Both the position numbers and the translations under genes were made by a program. The notes under the pieces are model-generated. The model had not been told where the DNA came from, did not search any database, and saw only the letters and a program-made list of their open reading frames with translations. From positions 1 to 64,000 of the forward strand of contig NZ_LBMW01000005.1 of the NCBI RefSeq assembly GCF_026168105.1: 64,000 nucleotides of DNA, read 5' to 3'. This DNA comes from Streptomyces hygroscopicus (GTDB lineage: Bacteria; Actinomycetota; Actinomycetes; Streptomycetales; Streptomycetaceae). This document shows positions 18,749-27,325 of this stretch, piece by piece; within the stretch, counting starts at the first letter, position 1, and every line of letters starts with the position of its first letter.

Positions 18749-20047
18749 ATGAGCACAAGTCCCCGCTTCGACCGCGGCCACACCGACGACCTCATGTCCT
18801 TCCTGGCAGCGAGCCCGACGCCCTACCACGCCGTGGCGAACGCCGCCGAGCGGCTGGAGAAGGCCGGTTTCCGACAGGTCGCGGAGACGGACGCGTGGGA
18901 CGGGACGAGCGGCGGAAGGTACGTGCTGCGCGGGGGCGCGATCATCGCGTGGTACGTCCCCGGGGGCGCCGATCCGCACACACCGTTCCGGATCCTGGGA
19001 GCCCACACCGACTCCCCGAATCTGCGGGTCAAGCCGCGGCCGGACGCCGGTGCGCACGGCTGGCGGCAGATCGCGGTGGAGGTCTACGGCGGCCCGCTGC
19101 TCAACTCCTGGCTGGACCGTGACCTGGGTCTCGCTGGCCGGCTGACCCTGCGCGACGGCTCGACCCGCCTGGTGAACGTCGAGAGACCGCTGCTGCGCGT
19201 GCCGCAGCTCGCCATCCATCTGGACCGCTCCGTGTCGTCCGAGGGGCTGAAGCTCGACAAGCAGCGTCACCTTCAGCCGGTCTGGGGCCTGGGCGACGAT
19301 GTGCGCGACGGCGATCTGATCGCGTTCCTTCAGGAGGAGCTCGGCCTGGCCGCGGGCGAGGTGACGGGCTGGGACCTGATGACCCACTCCGTCGAGCCGC
19401 CGTCCTATCTGGGCCGGGACAAGGAGCTGGTGGCGGGCCCGCGGATGGACAACCTGCTGTCCGTGCACGCGGCCACCGCGGCGCTGGCGGCCGTGGCCGC
19501 CTCCGGCGCCGGTCTCTCCTTCATTCCCGTGCTCGCGGCCTTCGACCACGAGGAGAACGGCTCCCAGTCGGACACCGGCGCCGACGGCCCGCTGCTCGGA
19601 TCGGTCCTGGAGCGCTCGGTGTTCGCCCGCGGCGGCTCGTACGAGGACCGGGCGCGTGCCTTCGCCGGCACGATCTGTCTGTCCTCGGACACCGGGCACG
19701 CCGTCCACCCCAACTACGCGGAGCGGCACGACCCGACGCACCACCCGCGGGCGAACGGCGGCCCGATCCTCAAGGTGAACGTCAACAACCGCTACGCCAC
19801 GGACGGTTCGGGCCGTGCCGTCTTCGCGGCTGCCTGCGAGAAGGCCGGCATCCCCTTCCAGTCATTCGTCTCGAACAACGCGATGCCCTGCGGCACGACC
19901 ATCGGCCCCATCACGGCCGCCCGTCACGGCATCAAGACGGTCGACATCGGCGCGGCGATCCTGTCTATGCACAGTGCCCGTGAAATGTGCGGCGCGGACG
20001 ACCCCTACCTGCTGGCGAACGCGATGGTGGCGTTCCTGGAGGGCTAG
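18749..20047 (+). CDS. apeB: M18 family aminopeptidase
   Basis: A 432-residue metallo-aminopeptidase of the aspartyl-aminopeptidase (M18) family, cytoplasmic. The metal-binding and catalytic motifs are in order: LGAHTDSPNLRVKP (about 88-101), GPRMDNL (about 230), FDHEENGS (about 265-272), LSSDTGHAVHPNYAERHDP (about 310-328) and the C-terminal DIGAAILSMHSAREM (about 398-412). All are intact and the length is normal. It removes N-terminal, often acidic, residues from peptides. ATG 18749 is preceded by AAGGTGA. It starts immediately after a terminator, so its promoter must overlap or lie within that short spacer, or transcription reads through. Confidence 0.92.
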   Translation: MSTSPRFDRGHTDDLMSFLAASPTPYHAVANAAERLEKAGFRQVAETDAWDGTSGGRYVLRGGAIIAWYVPGGADPHTPFRILGAHTDSPNLRVKPRPDAGAHGWRQIAVEVYGGPLLNSWLDRDLGLAGRLTLRDGSTRLVNVERPLLRVPQLAIHLDRSVSSEGLKLDKQRHLQPVWGLGDDVRDGDLIAFLQEELGLAAGEVTGWDLMTHSVEPPSYLGRDKELVAGPRMDNLLSVHAATAALAAVAASGAGLSFIPVLAAFDHEENGSQSDTGADGPLLGSVLERSVFARGGSYEDRARAFAGTICLSSDTGHAVHPNYAERHDPTHHPRANGGPILKVNVNNRYATDGSGRAVFAAACEKAGIPFQSFVSNNAMPCGTTIGPITAARHGIKTVDIGAAILSMHSAREMCGADDPYLLANAMVAFLEG

Positions 20048-20166
20048 CTGCCCAACCGCCGCCCAGGTGGCCGAAGGAGCGGCGCCACCCCCTCCGCATG
20101 CCTCCCGATCTCCGGGGTACCCGGATCGGGGCCGGAAGGACCGGCCCCCAAGGGAGGGCAGTACTC

Positions 20167-20412
20167 ATGGGCCTGGGTGGATGCATCATCCTGATAGCCG
20201 CGGGGGCCATTCTCGCGTTCGCGACCGACTGGCACATGAACGGTGTCGACCTGCACCTGGTCGGCTTCATCCTCATGGTCGTCGGTCTGATCGGGGTGGC
20301 AACGTTCAGCAGTATCGCCCGCCGGAGGCGGGTCGTGATGCCGCCCACACCGGTGGTGGAGGAGGAGCGGCACCATCACCGGGACGGGTACGGCGACGGG
20401 TACGGGATCTAG
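20167..20412 (+). CDS. DUF6458-like small membrane protein
   Basis: An 81-residue protein. ATG 20167 is preceded by GGGAGG. Two membrane helices (about 3-20 and 29-47) are separated by the conserved TDWHMNGVDLHLVGFILM segment and followed by a basic stop-transfer (ARRRR). The tail is His/Asp/Tyr/Gly-rich and polar. The pattern GLGGCIILIAAGAILAFATDW is typical of a very common actinobacterial family of unknown function (DUF6458; from memory). It lies 119 bp after apeB and converges with the thioredoxin/NHL gene with only 24 bp between stops. Confidence 0.85.
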   Translation: MGLGGCIILIAAGAILAFATDWHMNGVDLHLVGFILMVVGLIGVATFSSIARRRRVVMPPTPVVEEERHHHRDGYGDGYGI

Positions 20413-20436
20413 CCCGGTCGCGGCGCCCGCCCGGCC

Positions 20437-22266
20437 CTACTCCGTGTCGACCATGCCCGCCAGCACCAGCGGAAGCCGGGTCGCCCCACCCTCCGCGAGG
20501 CGGACCGGAACGCCCCAGTCCTGCTGGTGGACGTGGCACGCCGGGTACTCGTTCGCCGGATCGTCGTCGCAGGACGCGGCCATCGCCGAGACGTGCAGGA
20601 CACCCTCCGGTATGGAAGGGTCCAGCTCCAGCTCGCGGGTGAGGTCCGTGTCCGCGCCCTCGCCCTTGAGCAGCAGCTCGGGCGGGGTCGAGGAGACCAG
20701 CAGACGGGTCGACGGGCCGTAGCGCGTGTCCAGCTTCTGGCCGGCCGGAGCCTGGAAGATCACGTCCAACCGGAGCCCGCCCGGCGCCACTTCGGTCGCC
20801 GCGCGCTGAGTCCGATGGGCGACCGAGGCGACCTGCACCGCCTCCTCCGGCAGCCGCAGCCGGGTCAGCCGGTGCCGCGCCGACTCCACGACCACGATGT
20901 CCTCACCCACGAGCACCGCGTCCGAGGGCTCCCGCAGGTCCGTCGCCAGCGTGGTCACCTCACCGGTCACCGGGTCGTAGCGGCGCAGCGCGTGGTTGTA
21001 GGTGTCGCTGACCGCGACCGAGCCGTCCGGCAGGGCGGTCACGCCCAACGGATGCTGCAGCAGTGCCTGTTCGGCCGCGCCGTCGCGGTGCCCGAAGTCG
21101 AACAGCCCCGTGCCGACCGCCGTGTGGACCGCGCCGTCCCGGTCCACCCAGCGCAGGGCGCTCGTCTCCGAGTCCGCGAGCCACAGTCGCTCCCCGTCGG
21201 CGGACACCGCGAGCCCCGAGGGCTGCGCGAACCATGCCTCGGCACCCGGACCGTCCACCAGTCCCTCGTTGGTGGTGCCGGCAGCCACCGCGACCGTGGC
21301 CGTCCGCGGGTCGTACGTCCACAGCTGGTGCACGCCCGCCATGGCCGTCCAGACCCGGCCGCCGAAGACCGCCACGTCCCACGGGGACGAGAGGTCCACC
21401 TCCCGCGCCGGACCCGCTGTCGGCGAACCCTGCCACCACTGCCTGCCGGTGCCCGCGAGTGTGGTGACCTCGCCCGTCGCCAGGTCCAGGCGGCGCAGCG
21501 CGTGGTTCACCGTGTCCGCGACGACCACCGCGTCCTCGTCCAGCAGCGCCAGGCCCTGCGGCTCGCTGAAGCCCGCCACCTCCGCCGGGCCGTCCGCGAA
21601 GCCCCGATCACCCGAACCGATGCGGCGCACGACCGTCTCCCCGTCCGCCGCCAGTTCCACCAACTGATGCCGGGTGGTGTCGCTGACCAGGAAGGTCCCC
21701 GACGGCAGCAGGAGCGCCTTGCCCGGGAAGCGAAGGGTGGTGGGCTCGGGGTCCGGTGCCACGTACGGGCCGTCGCCGCGACGCAGGGTGCCCTTCGCCG
21801 CGTGCTCCTGCTCCAGCTCCTCGACGAGCCGCGCTATCGCATGGGCGTGGCCCTCGCCCGCGTGCTGGGCCACCACGTACCCCTCGGGGTCGATGACGAC
21901 GAGCGTGGGCCAGGCCCGCACGGCGTACTGCTTCCAGGTGGCGAGCTGCGGGTCGTCGAGGACCGGGTGCTCCACCCCGTACCGCTCGACCGCGTCCACC
22001 ACCGCCCGGTGGTCCGCCTCGTGGACGAACTTCGGAGAGTGCACGCCGATGATCACCACGGTGTCACGGTGTTTCTCCTCCAGCTCGCGCAGCTCGTCCA
22101 GGACATGCAGACAGTTGATGCAGCAGAACGTCCAGAAATCGAGGATGACGATACGTCCTCGCAGATCGGCGAGGGTGTACTGCTCTCCGCCCGTGTTCAG
22201 CCAGCCACCCTGGCCGATCAGCTCGGGGGCGCGGACACGGACGCGACGCGGTGTGGAGTCGTTCAT
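20437..22266 (-). CDS. Thioredoxin-like/NHL-repeat protein
   Basis: A 609-residue protein with a TlpA-like thioredoxin domain (about 15-160) followed by a six-bladed NHL beta-propeller (about 175-500) and a C-terminal domain of about 100 residues. The redox site is C49-I50-N51-C52 in DFWTFCCINC, and the resolving-loop proline lies in RAWPTLVVID. NHL blades carry repeated L(Y/F)VSDTxxH-type phrases such as VADTVNHALRRLD and VSDTYNHALRRYD. The architecture matches mammalian NHLRC2 and its bacterial homologues; the function in bacteria is unknown. No signal peptide is visible, so it is probably cytoplasmic. No clear ribosome binding site precedes ATG 22266. Confidence 0.9.
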   Translation of the reverse strand: MNDSTPRRVRVRAPELIGQGGWLNTGGEQYTLADLRGRIVILDFWTFCCINCLHVLDELRELEEKHRDTVVIIGVHSPKFVHEADHRAVVDAVERYGVEHPVLDDPQLATWKQYAVRAWPTLVVIDPEGYVVAQHAGEGHAHAIARLVEELEQEHAAKGTLRRGDGPYVAPDPEPTTLRFPGKALLLPSGTFLVSDTTRHQLVELAADGETVVRRIGSGDRGFADGPAEVAGFSEPQGLALLDEDAVVVADTVNHALRRLDLATGEVTTLAGTGRQWWQGSPTAGPAREVDLSSPWDVAVFGGRVWTAMAGVHQLWTYDPRTATVAVAAGTTNEGLVDGPGAEAWFAQPSGLAVSADGERLWLADSETSALRWVDRDGAVHTAVGTGLFDFGHRDGAAEQALLQHPLGVTALPDGSVAVSDTYNHALRRYDPVTGEVTTLATDLREPSDAVLVGEDIVVVESARHRLTRLRLPEEAVQVASVAHRTQRAATEVAPGGLRLDVIFQAPAGQKLDTRYGPSTRLLVSSTPPELLLKGEGADTDLTRELELDPSIPEGVLHVSAMAASCDDDPANEYPACHVHQQDWGVPVRLAEGGATRLPLVLAGMVDTE

Positions 22267-22306
22267 GGGTCAAGGGTGCCATCCGCGACGGTGGCGCCGG
22301 TGAGCC

Positions 22307-22315
22307 TGTGGACAA
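22307..22315 (-). promoter_or_regulatory. DnaA-box 9-mer
   Basis: TGTGGACAA is the exact reverse complement of the DnaA box TTGTCCACA. It lies in the 150-bp divergent region between the thioredoxin/NHL gene and a small hypothetical gene. Confidence 0.45.
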
Positions 22316-22416
22316 CGTGGTGACGGTGCGCACACGGAGTCTTACCGGATGCGCACATGCCGTCACGGAGAGATGCTCGTCGCATACAGGGGGGCCAGCG
22401 CAAGGGAGCAGTTCCA

Positions 22417-22629
22417 ATGCCACGAGACATCGACGACCACCAGATGCGCCGCCGCGACCGCGACCGCGAGCACGGTGAGATCACCGGGGAGGAGATCCGC
22501 GACCGGGACCGGCAGGACCCGGACATGAGCGGGTCCGACGTGTCGGACCCCGACACGCGCCGTAACGGCAGCGACCGGCGTTCGTCGTGGGACGACGACG
22601 AGGACGACATGCAGGAGGGCTACCGGTAG
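22417..22629 (+). CDS. Small charged hypothetical protein
   Basis: A 70-residue protein that is very rich in Arg and Asp (MPRDIDDHQMRRRDRDREHG and a DDDEDDMQEGYR tail), with no hydrophobic core and probably disordered. ATG 22417 follows AAGGGAG at good spacing. The frame is open 20 codons upstream, but that start (22357) lacks a ribosome binding site. I do not recognise a family. It stands between the divergent thioredoxin/NHL gene and a repeat-filled gap. Confidence 0.6.
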   Translation: MPRDIDDHQMRRRDRDREHGEITGEEIRDRDRQDPDMSGSDVSDPDTRRNGSDRRSSWDDDEDDMQEGYR

Positions 22630-22689
22630 AGCCGGTCCTCGGCAGTCCACCGACGGTCCCTTCGCGGTCCGCGTGCGAGTCCCCCGCCC

Positions 22690-22815
22690 GCGTCGGCGGG
22701 GGACTCGTCCGCGTCGGCGGGGGACTCGTCCGCGTCGGCGTGGGACTCGTCCGCGTCGGCGGGGGACTCGTCCGCGTCGGCGGGGGACTCGTCCGCGTCG
22801 GCGGGGGACTCGTCC
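22690..22815. repeat. Six-copy 21-bp tandem repeat
   Basis: Six exact or near-exact copies of a 21-bp unit (starting GCGTCGGCGGGGGACTCG; copy 3 has one T for G). As 21 is a multiple of three, the minus strand reads as repeated DADESPA heptads. Confidence 0.9.
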
Positions 22816-23006
22816 GCGTTCATCGGCTTTCAGCCACGTTCGGGCAGGCCCGGGCCTGGCGCCCGGCGCACCCTGCACGATGAGGTGGGCGGCGGAGACG
22901 AACCTCCGGGCGGTGAGAACGACGCATCGGCCGACGGGAGCGGGCCCCGGGGCCGTGAAGCCGAACCTCCCGGCGGTGAGCACGACCCTCCGGACACCGA
23001 GGACGA

Positions 23007-23090
23007 CGTTCCGGGCGCGGCCCGGCGTTCCGGGCGCGGCCCGGCGTTCCGGGCGCGGCCCGGCGTTCCGGGCGCGGCCCCGCGTTCCGG
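23007..23090. repeat. Four-copy 19-bp tandem repeat
   Basis: Four copies (the fourth with one change) and a partial fifth copy of the unit CGTTCCGGGCGCGGCCCGG, just downstream of the cupin gene. Confidence 0.88.
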
Positions 23091-23145
23091 ACACCGAGAG
23101 CGACGCCCCGGGCAATGGCGGCGACGCTCCCGCCCGTGGTGCGGC

Positions 23146-23541
23146 TCAGGTCAGCGCGTGCCCCGTCGTCGCGTCCACGTGGCCCGGAACCTCCTCGTGG
23201 CGGTCTCCGACCGTCATCGTGCCGGTCGGCTCGAACACCAGGATCGACGCCCCGGCGGGGGCGGACGGCTTGTGCTCCGTGCCGCGCGGGACCGTGAAGA
23301 CCGAGCCCCTGGGAAGCGTGACCGTGCGCTCACCGCCCGCCTCGCGCAGCGCGATGCGCAGTTCGCCGTCCAGGACGAGGAAGAACTCGTCGGTGTGGTC
23401 GTGCGTGTGCCAGAGGTGCTCGCCCTCGACCTTGGCGACCCGTACGTCGTAGTCGTTGACGGCCGTGACGATGCGCGGGCTCCACAGCTCGGAGAACGAG
23501 TCGAGGGCGGTGGCGAGGGAGATGGGTTCCTTGGGTTCCAT
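23146..23541 (-). CDS. Cupin-domain protein
   Basis: A 131-residue single-domain cupin. It has the metal-binding motif 1 HTHDHTDEFFLVLDGEL (about 45-62) and motif 2 VPRGTEHKPSAP (about 84-95), so the beta-barrel and metal ligands are intact. Such small cupins include isomerases, dioxygenases and sugar-binding proteins; the function is not determinable here. ATG 23541 was chosen, and an upstream in-frame GTG (23565) is possible. It is divergent from the GlxA-type regulator with about 50 bp between starts, so it is a plausible target of that regulator. Confidence 0.85.
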   Translation of the reverse strand: MEPKEPISLATALDSFSELWSPRIVTAVNDYDVRVAKVEGEHLWHTHDHTDEFFLVLDGELRIALREAGGERTVTLPRGSVFTVPRGTEHKPSAPAGASILVFEPTGTMTVGDRHEEVPGHVDATTGHALT

Positions 23542-23593
23542 GCGGCCATCGTGCGGGGTGCCCACCCGGTCGTACGAGTGCTAGAAATCGCAT

Positions 23594-24592
23594 ATGCCGC
23601 AAGGATCCTCTCAGGTGTCACCCCCTCACCGCGTCGTGCTCGTCGTCGATGAGAACTCCAACCCCTTCGAGATGAGCTGCGCCATCGAGGTGTTCGGCCT
23701 GCGACGACCCGAACTCGGCCGGGAGCTGTACGAGTTCCGGCTGTGCGCGGCCTCGTCCTCGACCCGGATGCGGGACGGCTTCTTCACGCTCACCGACGTC
23801 GCGGGGCTCGACGCGGCCGACGACGCGGACACCCTGATCGTGCCGAACCGGCCGGACACCGGCATGCCGCGCTCCCCGGAGGTCCTGGACGCAGTCCGCC
23901 GGGCGTACGCGCGGGGCGCACGGCTGATCGGCTTCTGCTCGGGCGCGTTCACCATCGCCGAGGCGGGACTGCTCGACGGGCGGCGGGCGGCCTGCCACTG
24001 GATGTGGGCAGAGTCGTTCCGGGCGCGGTTTCCACAGGTCAATCTGGACCCGGATGTGCTGTTCGTGGACGACGGCGACATCCTCACCGCCTCCGGCAGC
24101 GCCTCTGCGCTCGACCTCGGACTGCACGTCGTCCGCCGCGACCACGGCGCCGAGATCGCCAACGCCGTCTCCCGGCGGCTGGTCTTCGCGGCGCACCGCG
24201 ACGGTGGGCAGCGGCAGTTCGTGGAGCGGCCCGTGCCCGACGTGCCGGACGAGTCGCTCGCCCCGCTGCTGGCCTGGGCCCAGGAGCGCCTGGGCGAGCC
24301 CCTCACGGTCGCCGGCCTCGCGGCGCGCGCCGCGGTGAGCCCCGCCACGCTGCACCGCCGCTTCCGCGCGCAGCTCGGCACCACCCCACTGGCCTGGCTG
24401 ACCGGGGAGCGGGTCACCCTCGCCTGCCGGCTGATCGAGCGCGGGGAGGAGCGGCTGGACGTGGTCGCCGAACGCAGCGGACTCGGTACCGCCGCCAATC
24501 TGCGGGCGCGGCTGCGGCGCGAGACCGGACTCAGCCCGTCGGCCTACCGGCGGCGTTTCGGGCCGGCCACGGGGGAAGCTCTCATCGTATGA
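23594..24592 (+). CDS. GlxA-family transcriptional regulator (DJ-1/PfpI + AraC HTH)
   Basis: A 332-residue regulator. The N-terminal DJ-1/PfpI glutamine-amidotransferase-like domain (about 12-190) contains the nucleophile-elbow-like GFCSGAFTIAEAGLLDGRRAACHW (about 115-138). A C-terminal AraC-type double helix-turn-helix (about 225-325) follows, with SPATLHRRFRAQLG and GLSPSAYRRRFG. Family members sense small metabolites and activate neighbouring genes. No ribosome binding site is visible, so a leaderless start is possible. Its stop codon overlaps the start of the LURP-one gene (ATGA), so the two are coupled; the divergent cupin may be a target. Confidence 0.92.
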   Translation: MPQGSSQVSPPHRVVLVVDENSNPFEMSCAIEVFGLRRPELGRELYEFRLCAASSSTRMRDGFFTLTDVAGLDAADDADTLIVPNRPDTGMPRSPEVLDAVRRAYARGARLIGFCSGAFTIAEAGLLDGRRAACHWMWAESFRARFPQVNLDPDVLFVDDGDILTASGSASALDLGLHVVRRDHGAEIANAVSRRLVFAAHRDGGQRQFVERPVPDVPDESLAPLLAWAQERLGEPLTVAGLAARAAVSPATLHRRFRAQLGTTPLAWLTGERVTLACRLIERGEERLDVVAERSGLGTAANLRARLRRETGLSPSAYRRRFGPATGEALIV

Positions 24593-25083
24593 GATTCCTC
24601 GTACGCGACAGGCTCCTCGGCTTCGGTGACGACTACTGGATCGAGGACCAGCACGGCAACAAGGTGTTCCTGGTCGACGGCAAGGCGATGCGGCTGCGGG
24701 ACACATTCGAGCTGAAGGACACGCAGGGGCGCGTCCTGATCGACATCCACCAGAAGATGTTCGCGCTGCGCGACACCATGATCATCCAGCGCGACGGTGA
24801 CACGCTGGCCACGATCAAGCGCAAGCGCCTGTCCCTACTGCGCAACCACTACCGGGTCTCACTCGTGGACGGCACGGAACTCGACGTCAGCGGCAAGATC
24901 CTCGACCGCGAGTTCGCCATCGACTACGACGGGGAGCTGCTGGCGCAGATCTCCCGCCGCTGGCTGACCATCCGCGAGACCTACGGAGTCGACATCGTGC
25001 GCGACGACGCGGACGCGGCGTTGCTGATCGCGGTCGCGGTGTGCGTCATCCACCTGGCGGAGAAGGAACGGGGGGAGGACTGA
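24589..25083 (+). CDS. LURP-one-related (Tubby-like) family protein
   Basis: A 164-residue protein starting at ATG 24589, inside the GlxA-type stop codon (ATGA), with a GGGGGAAG ribosome binding site. It begins MRFLVRDRLLGFGDDYWIEDQHGNKVFLVDGKAM, and the repeated beta-strand pattern (LKDTQGRVLIDIHQKM, IIQRDGDTLATIKRK, GELLAQISRRWL) is typical of LURP-one-related/phospholipid-scramblase-like Tubby folds. The C-terminus is a hydrophobic helix (AALLIAVAVCVIHLA) that, as in Tubby/scramblase folds, is probably buried in the barrel rather than membrane-spanning. The function in bacteria is unknown. Coupling to a GlxA regulator is the only contextual clue. Confidence 0.88.
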   Translation: MRFLVRDRLLGFGDDYWIEDQHGNKVFLVDGKAMRLRDTFELKDTQGRVLIDIHQKMFALRDTMIIQRDGDTLATIKRKRLSLLRNHYRVSLVDGTELDVSGKILDREFAIDYDGELLAQISRRWLTIRETYGVDIVRDDADAALLIAVAVCVIHLAEKERGED

Positions 25084-25425
25084 GCGGCGACACGTCGGGG
25101 CGGCGCCGGGCCCGAGAGACCCGGCGTCCCCGGAGCCGGCCCGACGCCCTCTACAGCAAGCGCACGACACAAGCGCCTACGACGAGCCCGGTCCGCCGTG
25201 CCCGTGCCCACCGAGATCCCGCACACTCGACCGCGCGGAGAGCCGGTCGTGCGCGGCCATGACCGCGCCTGTCGTCCGCCACCGCCGTTGCCCCGGGGCC
25301 GCTCCGGTGGCATACCCGTGTGCCCCCTGCGGTCCGCCGTGTACCCCCGTACCCGCAAGGTCGCGTACCCCGCCTACCCGCGGGCCGTCAGGCTCCTTCG
25401 GCCCCGGACTCCGCTGCTCCGTCGC
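25084..25425. other. 342-bp convergent gap with no visible feature
   Basis: GC-rich sequence between the LURP-one stop and the stop of the mycothiol-type enzyme. Short frames cross it but none has a start with a ribosome binding site or streptomycete codon bias. No clear terminator hairpin is seen. Confidence 0.5.
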
Positions 25426-26250
25426 CTACTTCGTCACCGCGAACGCCAGCAGGATCGCTGCCGTCAGTTCCGGGTCGCCCTCCGCCTTGATGCGGTCCGC
25501 CACCATGTCCGCGGTGACCCGGCCGCAGGCGATACGCACATAGGTCTCCCAGTCCAGTGTGAGTGACACCGCCGGGCCCAGCGAAGGCGTGCCGTCGATC
25601 GAACCGCGCCCCTCCGCATCCACACGGACCGTGCGCAGGAACTCGACCGGGCCGTGGACGTCGAATACGACCGCCGAACCGGGGGGCGCCCCCGCGTCCT
25701 CGGCCACGACCTTCGGCAGCGCGGCCAGCAATTCGTCCCGTGTCACGTACGCGCCCGGCGAGTCCAGGTTCCCCGGACGTCCCAGTGTTGCGCGCAGGTC
25801 CTGCTCGTGCACCCACAGATCGAACGCGCGATAGCGCATGGCTTCTTCGAGGGTCTGCTCACTGCCGAGCGGGCCGCGCACCTTGGTGTCCGGATCGCGC
25901 GACTCGTTCCGCAGCTGGCGGTTGCGGCGGATGACGGTGTATTCCAGCTCGGACGTCATCTCCGGGGCCGTGTGGTGGCGGCGGACGTCGACCTGCATCT
26001 CCGTGTAGCGCTGGTGCTCGTTCGTCACGTGGAACAGGTCGCGCGGCAGCGTGTGGATCGGGCGCGGGTCGCCGAGCATCTCGCAGTCCATGCCGATGAC
26101 ATGGGAGACCACGTCGCGTACCGACCAGGCGGGGCAGGGCGTCCGCCGGTTCCACTCGCCCTCCACGAGCGGCTGCACCAACTCGGATATCGCTTCGATC
26201 GAATGAGTCCAGGCGTCGGCGTAGGGCTGAAGAGTGGGATGCAGACTCAC
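25426..26250 (-). CDS. Maleylpyruvate isomerase family mycothiol-dependent-type enzyme
   Basis: A 274-residue protein starting at GTG 26250 (SLHPTLQPYADAWTHSIEAI), with a GAGGGG box about 10 bp upstream. A start 16 codons earlier (ATG 26298) is open but has no ribosome binding site. Residues about 10-165 form the DinB-like/mycothiol maleylpyruvate isomerase N-terminal fold, with the conserved EWNRRTPCPAWSVRDVVSHVIGMD (about 33-56) and the H..D..E type metal ligands around DLWVHEQDLR (about 148-157). A smaller C-terminal SCP2-like domain follows (VTADMVADRIKAEGDPELTAAILLAFAVTK). Members use mycothiol or act as metal-dependent transferases; the substrate is unknown. Confidence 0.87.
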   Translation of the reverse strand: MSLHPTLQPYADAWTHSIEAISELVQPLVEGEWNRRTPCPAWSVRDVVSHVIGMDCEMLGDPRPIHTLPRDLFHVTNEHQRYTEMQVDVRRHHTAPEMTSELEYTVIRRNRQLRNESRDPDTKVRGPLGSEQTLEEAMRYRAFDLWVHEQDLRATLGRPGNLDSPGAYVTRDELLAALPKVVAEDAGAPPGSAVVFDVHGPVEFLRTVRVDAEGRGSIDGTPSLGPAVSLTLDWETYVRIACGRVTADMVADRIKAEGDPELTAAILLAFAVTK

Positions 26251-26430
26251 GGAACGGGACCCCTCGGGCGATCGGTGCACGGGCTGTTGTGACGGCATTG
26301 TCGACGGGCGGCGGCTGTCGGCGGGTGTCTTGGAACGTTAAGTTACGCTGCTGTGAGGCACCCCGGCAGTGCTTTCGTGTGACGATCGTAGGCCTGAAGA
26401 GAATGCATCGAATGCCAGGACGGTGGTACT

Positions 26431-27231
26431 GTGCGCGCCTCCCTCATCCAGATCCGGGTGGACGAGGACGAATCGGTCGACTCGCGTAGGCAGCGAGCCG
26501 CCTCCCTCGTACGGGATCAAGCCGGAGTCGACCTGGTGGTACTGCCGGAACTCTGGACGACCGGCGCGTTCGCCTACGAGGAGTTCGGCACCGAGGCCGA
26601 GCCGCTCGAAGGGCCGACGTACGAGGCGATGTCCAAGGCGGCGAGCGACGCGGGCGTGTGGCTGCACGCCGGCTCGATCCCGGAACGCGACCCCGATGGC
26701 CCCCTCTACAACACGTCTCTCATCTTCTCCCCTTCCGGTGAGCTGGCCGCCGCCTACCGCAAGATCCATCGCTTCGGCTTCGACGAGGGCGAGGCCGTGC
26801 TGATGGGCGCGGGCACCGAGCTGGTGACGGTACGCCTGCCGGAGACGACCGTCGGCGTGGCCACCTGCTACGACCTCCGCTTCCCCGAGCTGTTCCGCTC
26901 ACTCGTGGCCGCGGGGGCCGAGACGCTCGTGATCCCGGCGGGCTGGCCGGAGCGCCGCCGGTCCCACTGGACACTGCTGGCCCAGGCGCGGGCGGTCGAG
27001 AACCAGGCGTACGTCCTTGCCTGTGGAACGGCCGGCACGCACGCGGGAGTTCCGCAGGCGGGTCACTCGATCGTGGTGGATCCCTGGGGCGAGGTCCTCG
27101 CCGAGGCGGGCGCCGACGAGGAGGTCCTCACGGTGGATCTCGATCCGGCGAAGGTCGCGACGACGAGGGAGCAGTTCCCGGCGCTGAAGGACCGGGTGCT
27201 GGGTCTGGAGCCGCCGCGCCGTCGTCCGTAG
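26431..27231 (+). CDS. Nitrilase-family carbon-nitrogen hydrolase (omega-amidase-like)
   Basis: A 266-residue amidase of the nitrilase superfamily, cytoplasmic. The catalytic triad is complete: Glu40 in VVLPELW, Lys111 in YRKIHRF and Cys146 in ATCYDLRFPE. The arrangement and the AGWPERRRSHWTLLAQARAVEN block resemble omega-amidase/NIT2 and deaminated-glutathione amidase, but the exact amide is not assignable. GTG 26431 is preceded by AGGACGG. It is divergent from the mycothiol-type enzyme and probably monocistronic. Confidence 0.92.
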   Translation: MRASLIQIRVDEDESVDSRRQRAASLVRDQAGVDLVVLPELWTTGAFAYEEFGTEAEPLEGPTYEAMSKAASDAGVWLHAGSIPERDPDGPLYNTSLIFSPSGELAAAYRKIHRFGFDEGEAVLMGAGTELVTVRLPETTVGVATCYDLRFPELFRSLVAAGAETLVIPAGWPERRRSHWTLLAQARAVENQAYVLACGTAGTHAGVPQAGHSIVVDPWGEVLAEAGADEEVLTVDLDPAKVATTREQFPALKDRVLGLEPPRRRP

Positions 27232-27325
27232 GCTCCGAGGCTCGCCCACCGCCGCCCTGCGCCCGCGCCCGGCTCGGGCGCAGGGGAAGCGGACCACGCT
27301 CCTCCGTGAGCCTGGCGCCGGCCGC

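Larger units (their letters stand above)
22630..23145. other. 516-bp gap filled with tandem repeats
   Basis: No convincing gene is visible. It contains the six-copy 21-bp array (22690-22815) and the four-copy 19-bp array (23007-23082). Between them, degenerate copies of a CGAACCTCC(G/C)GGCGGTGAG(A/C)ACGAC-type phrase occur near 22899 and 22962. A 67-codon minus-strand frame (22620-22823) crosses the first array. Confidence 0.6.
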
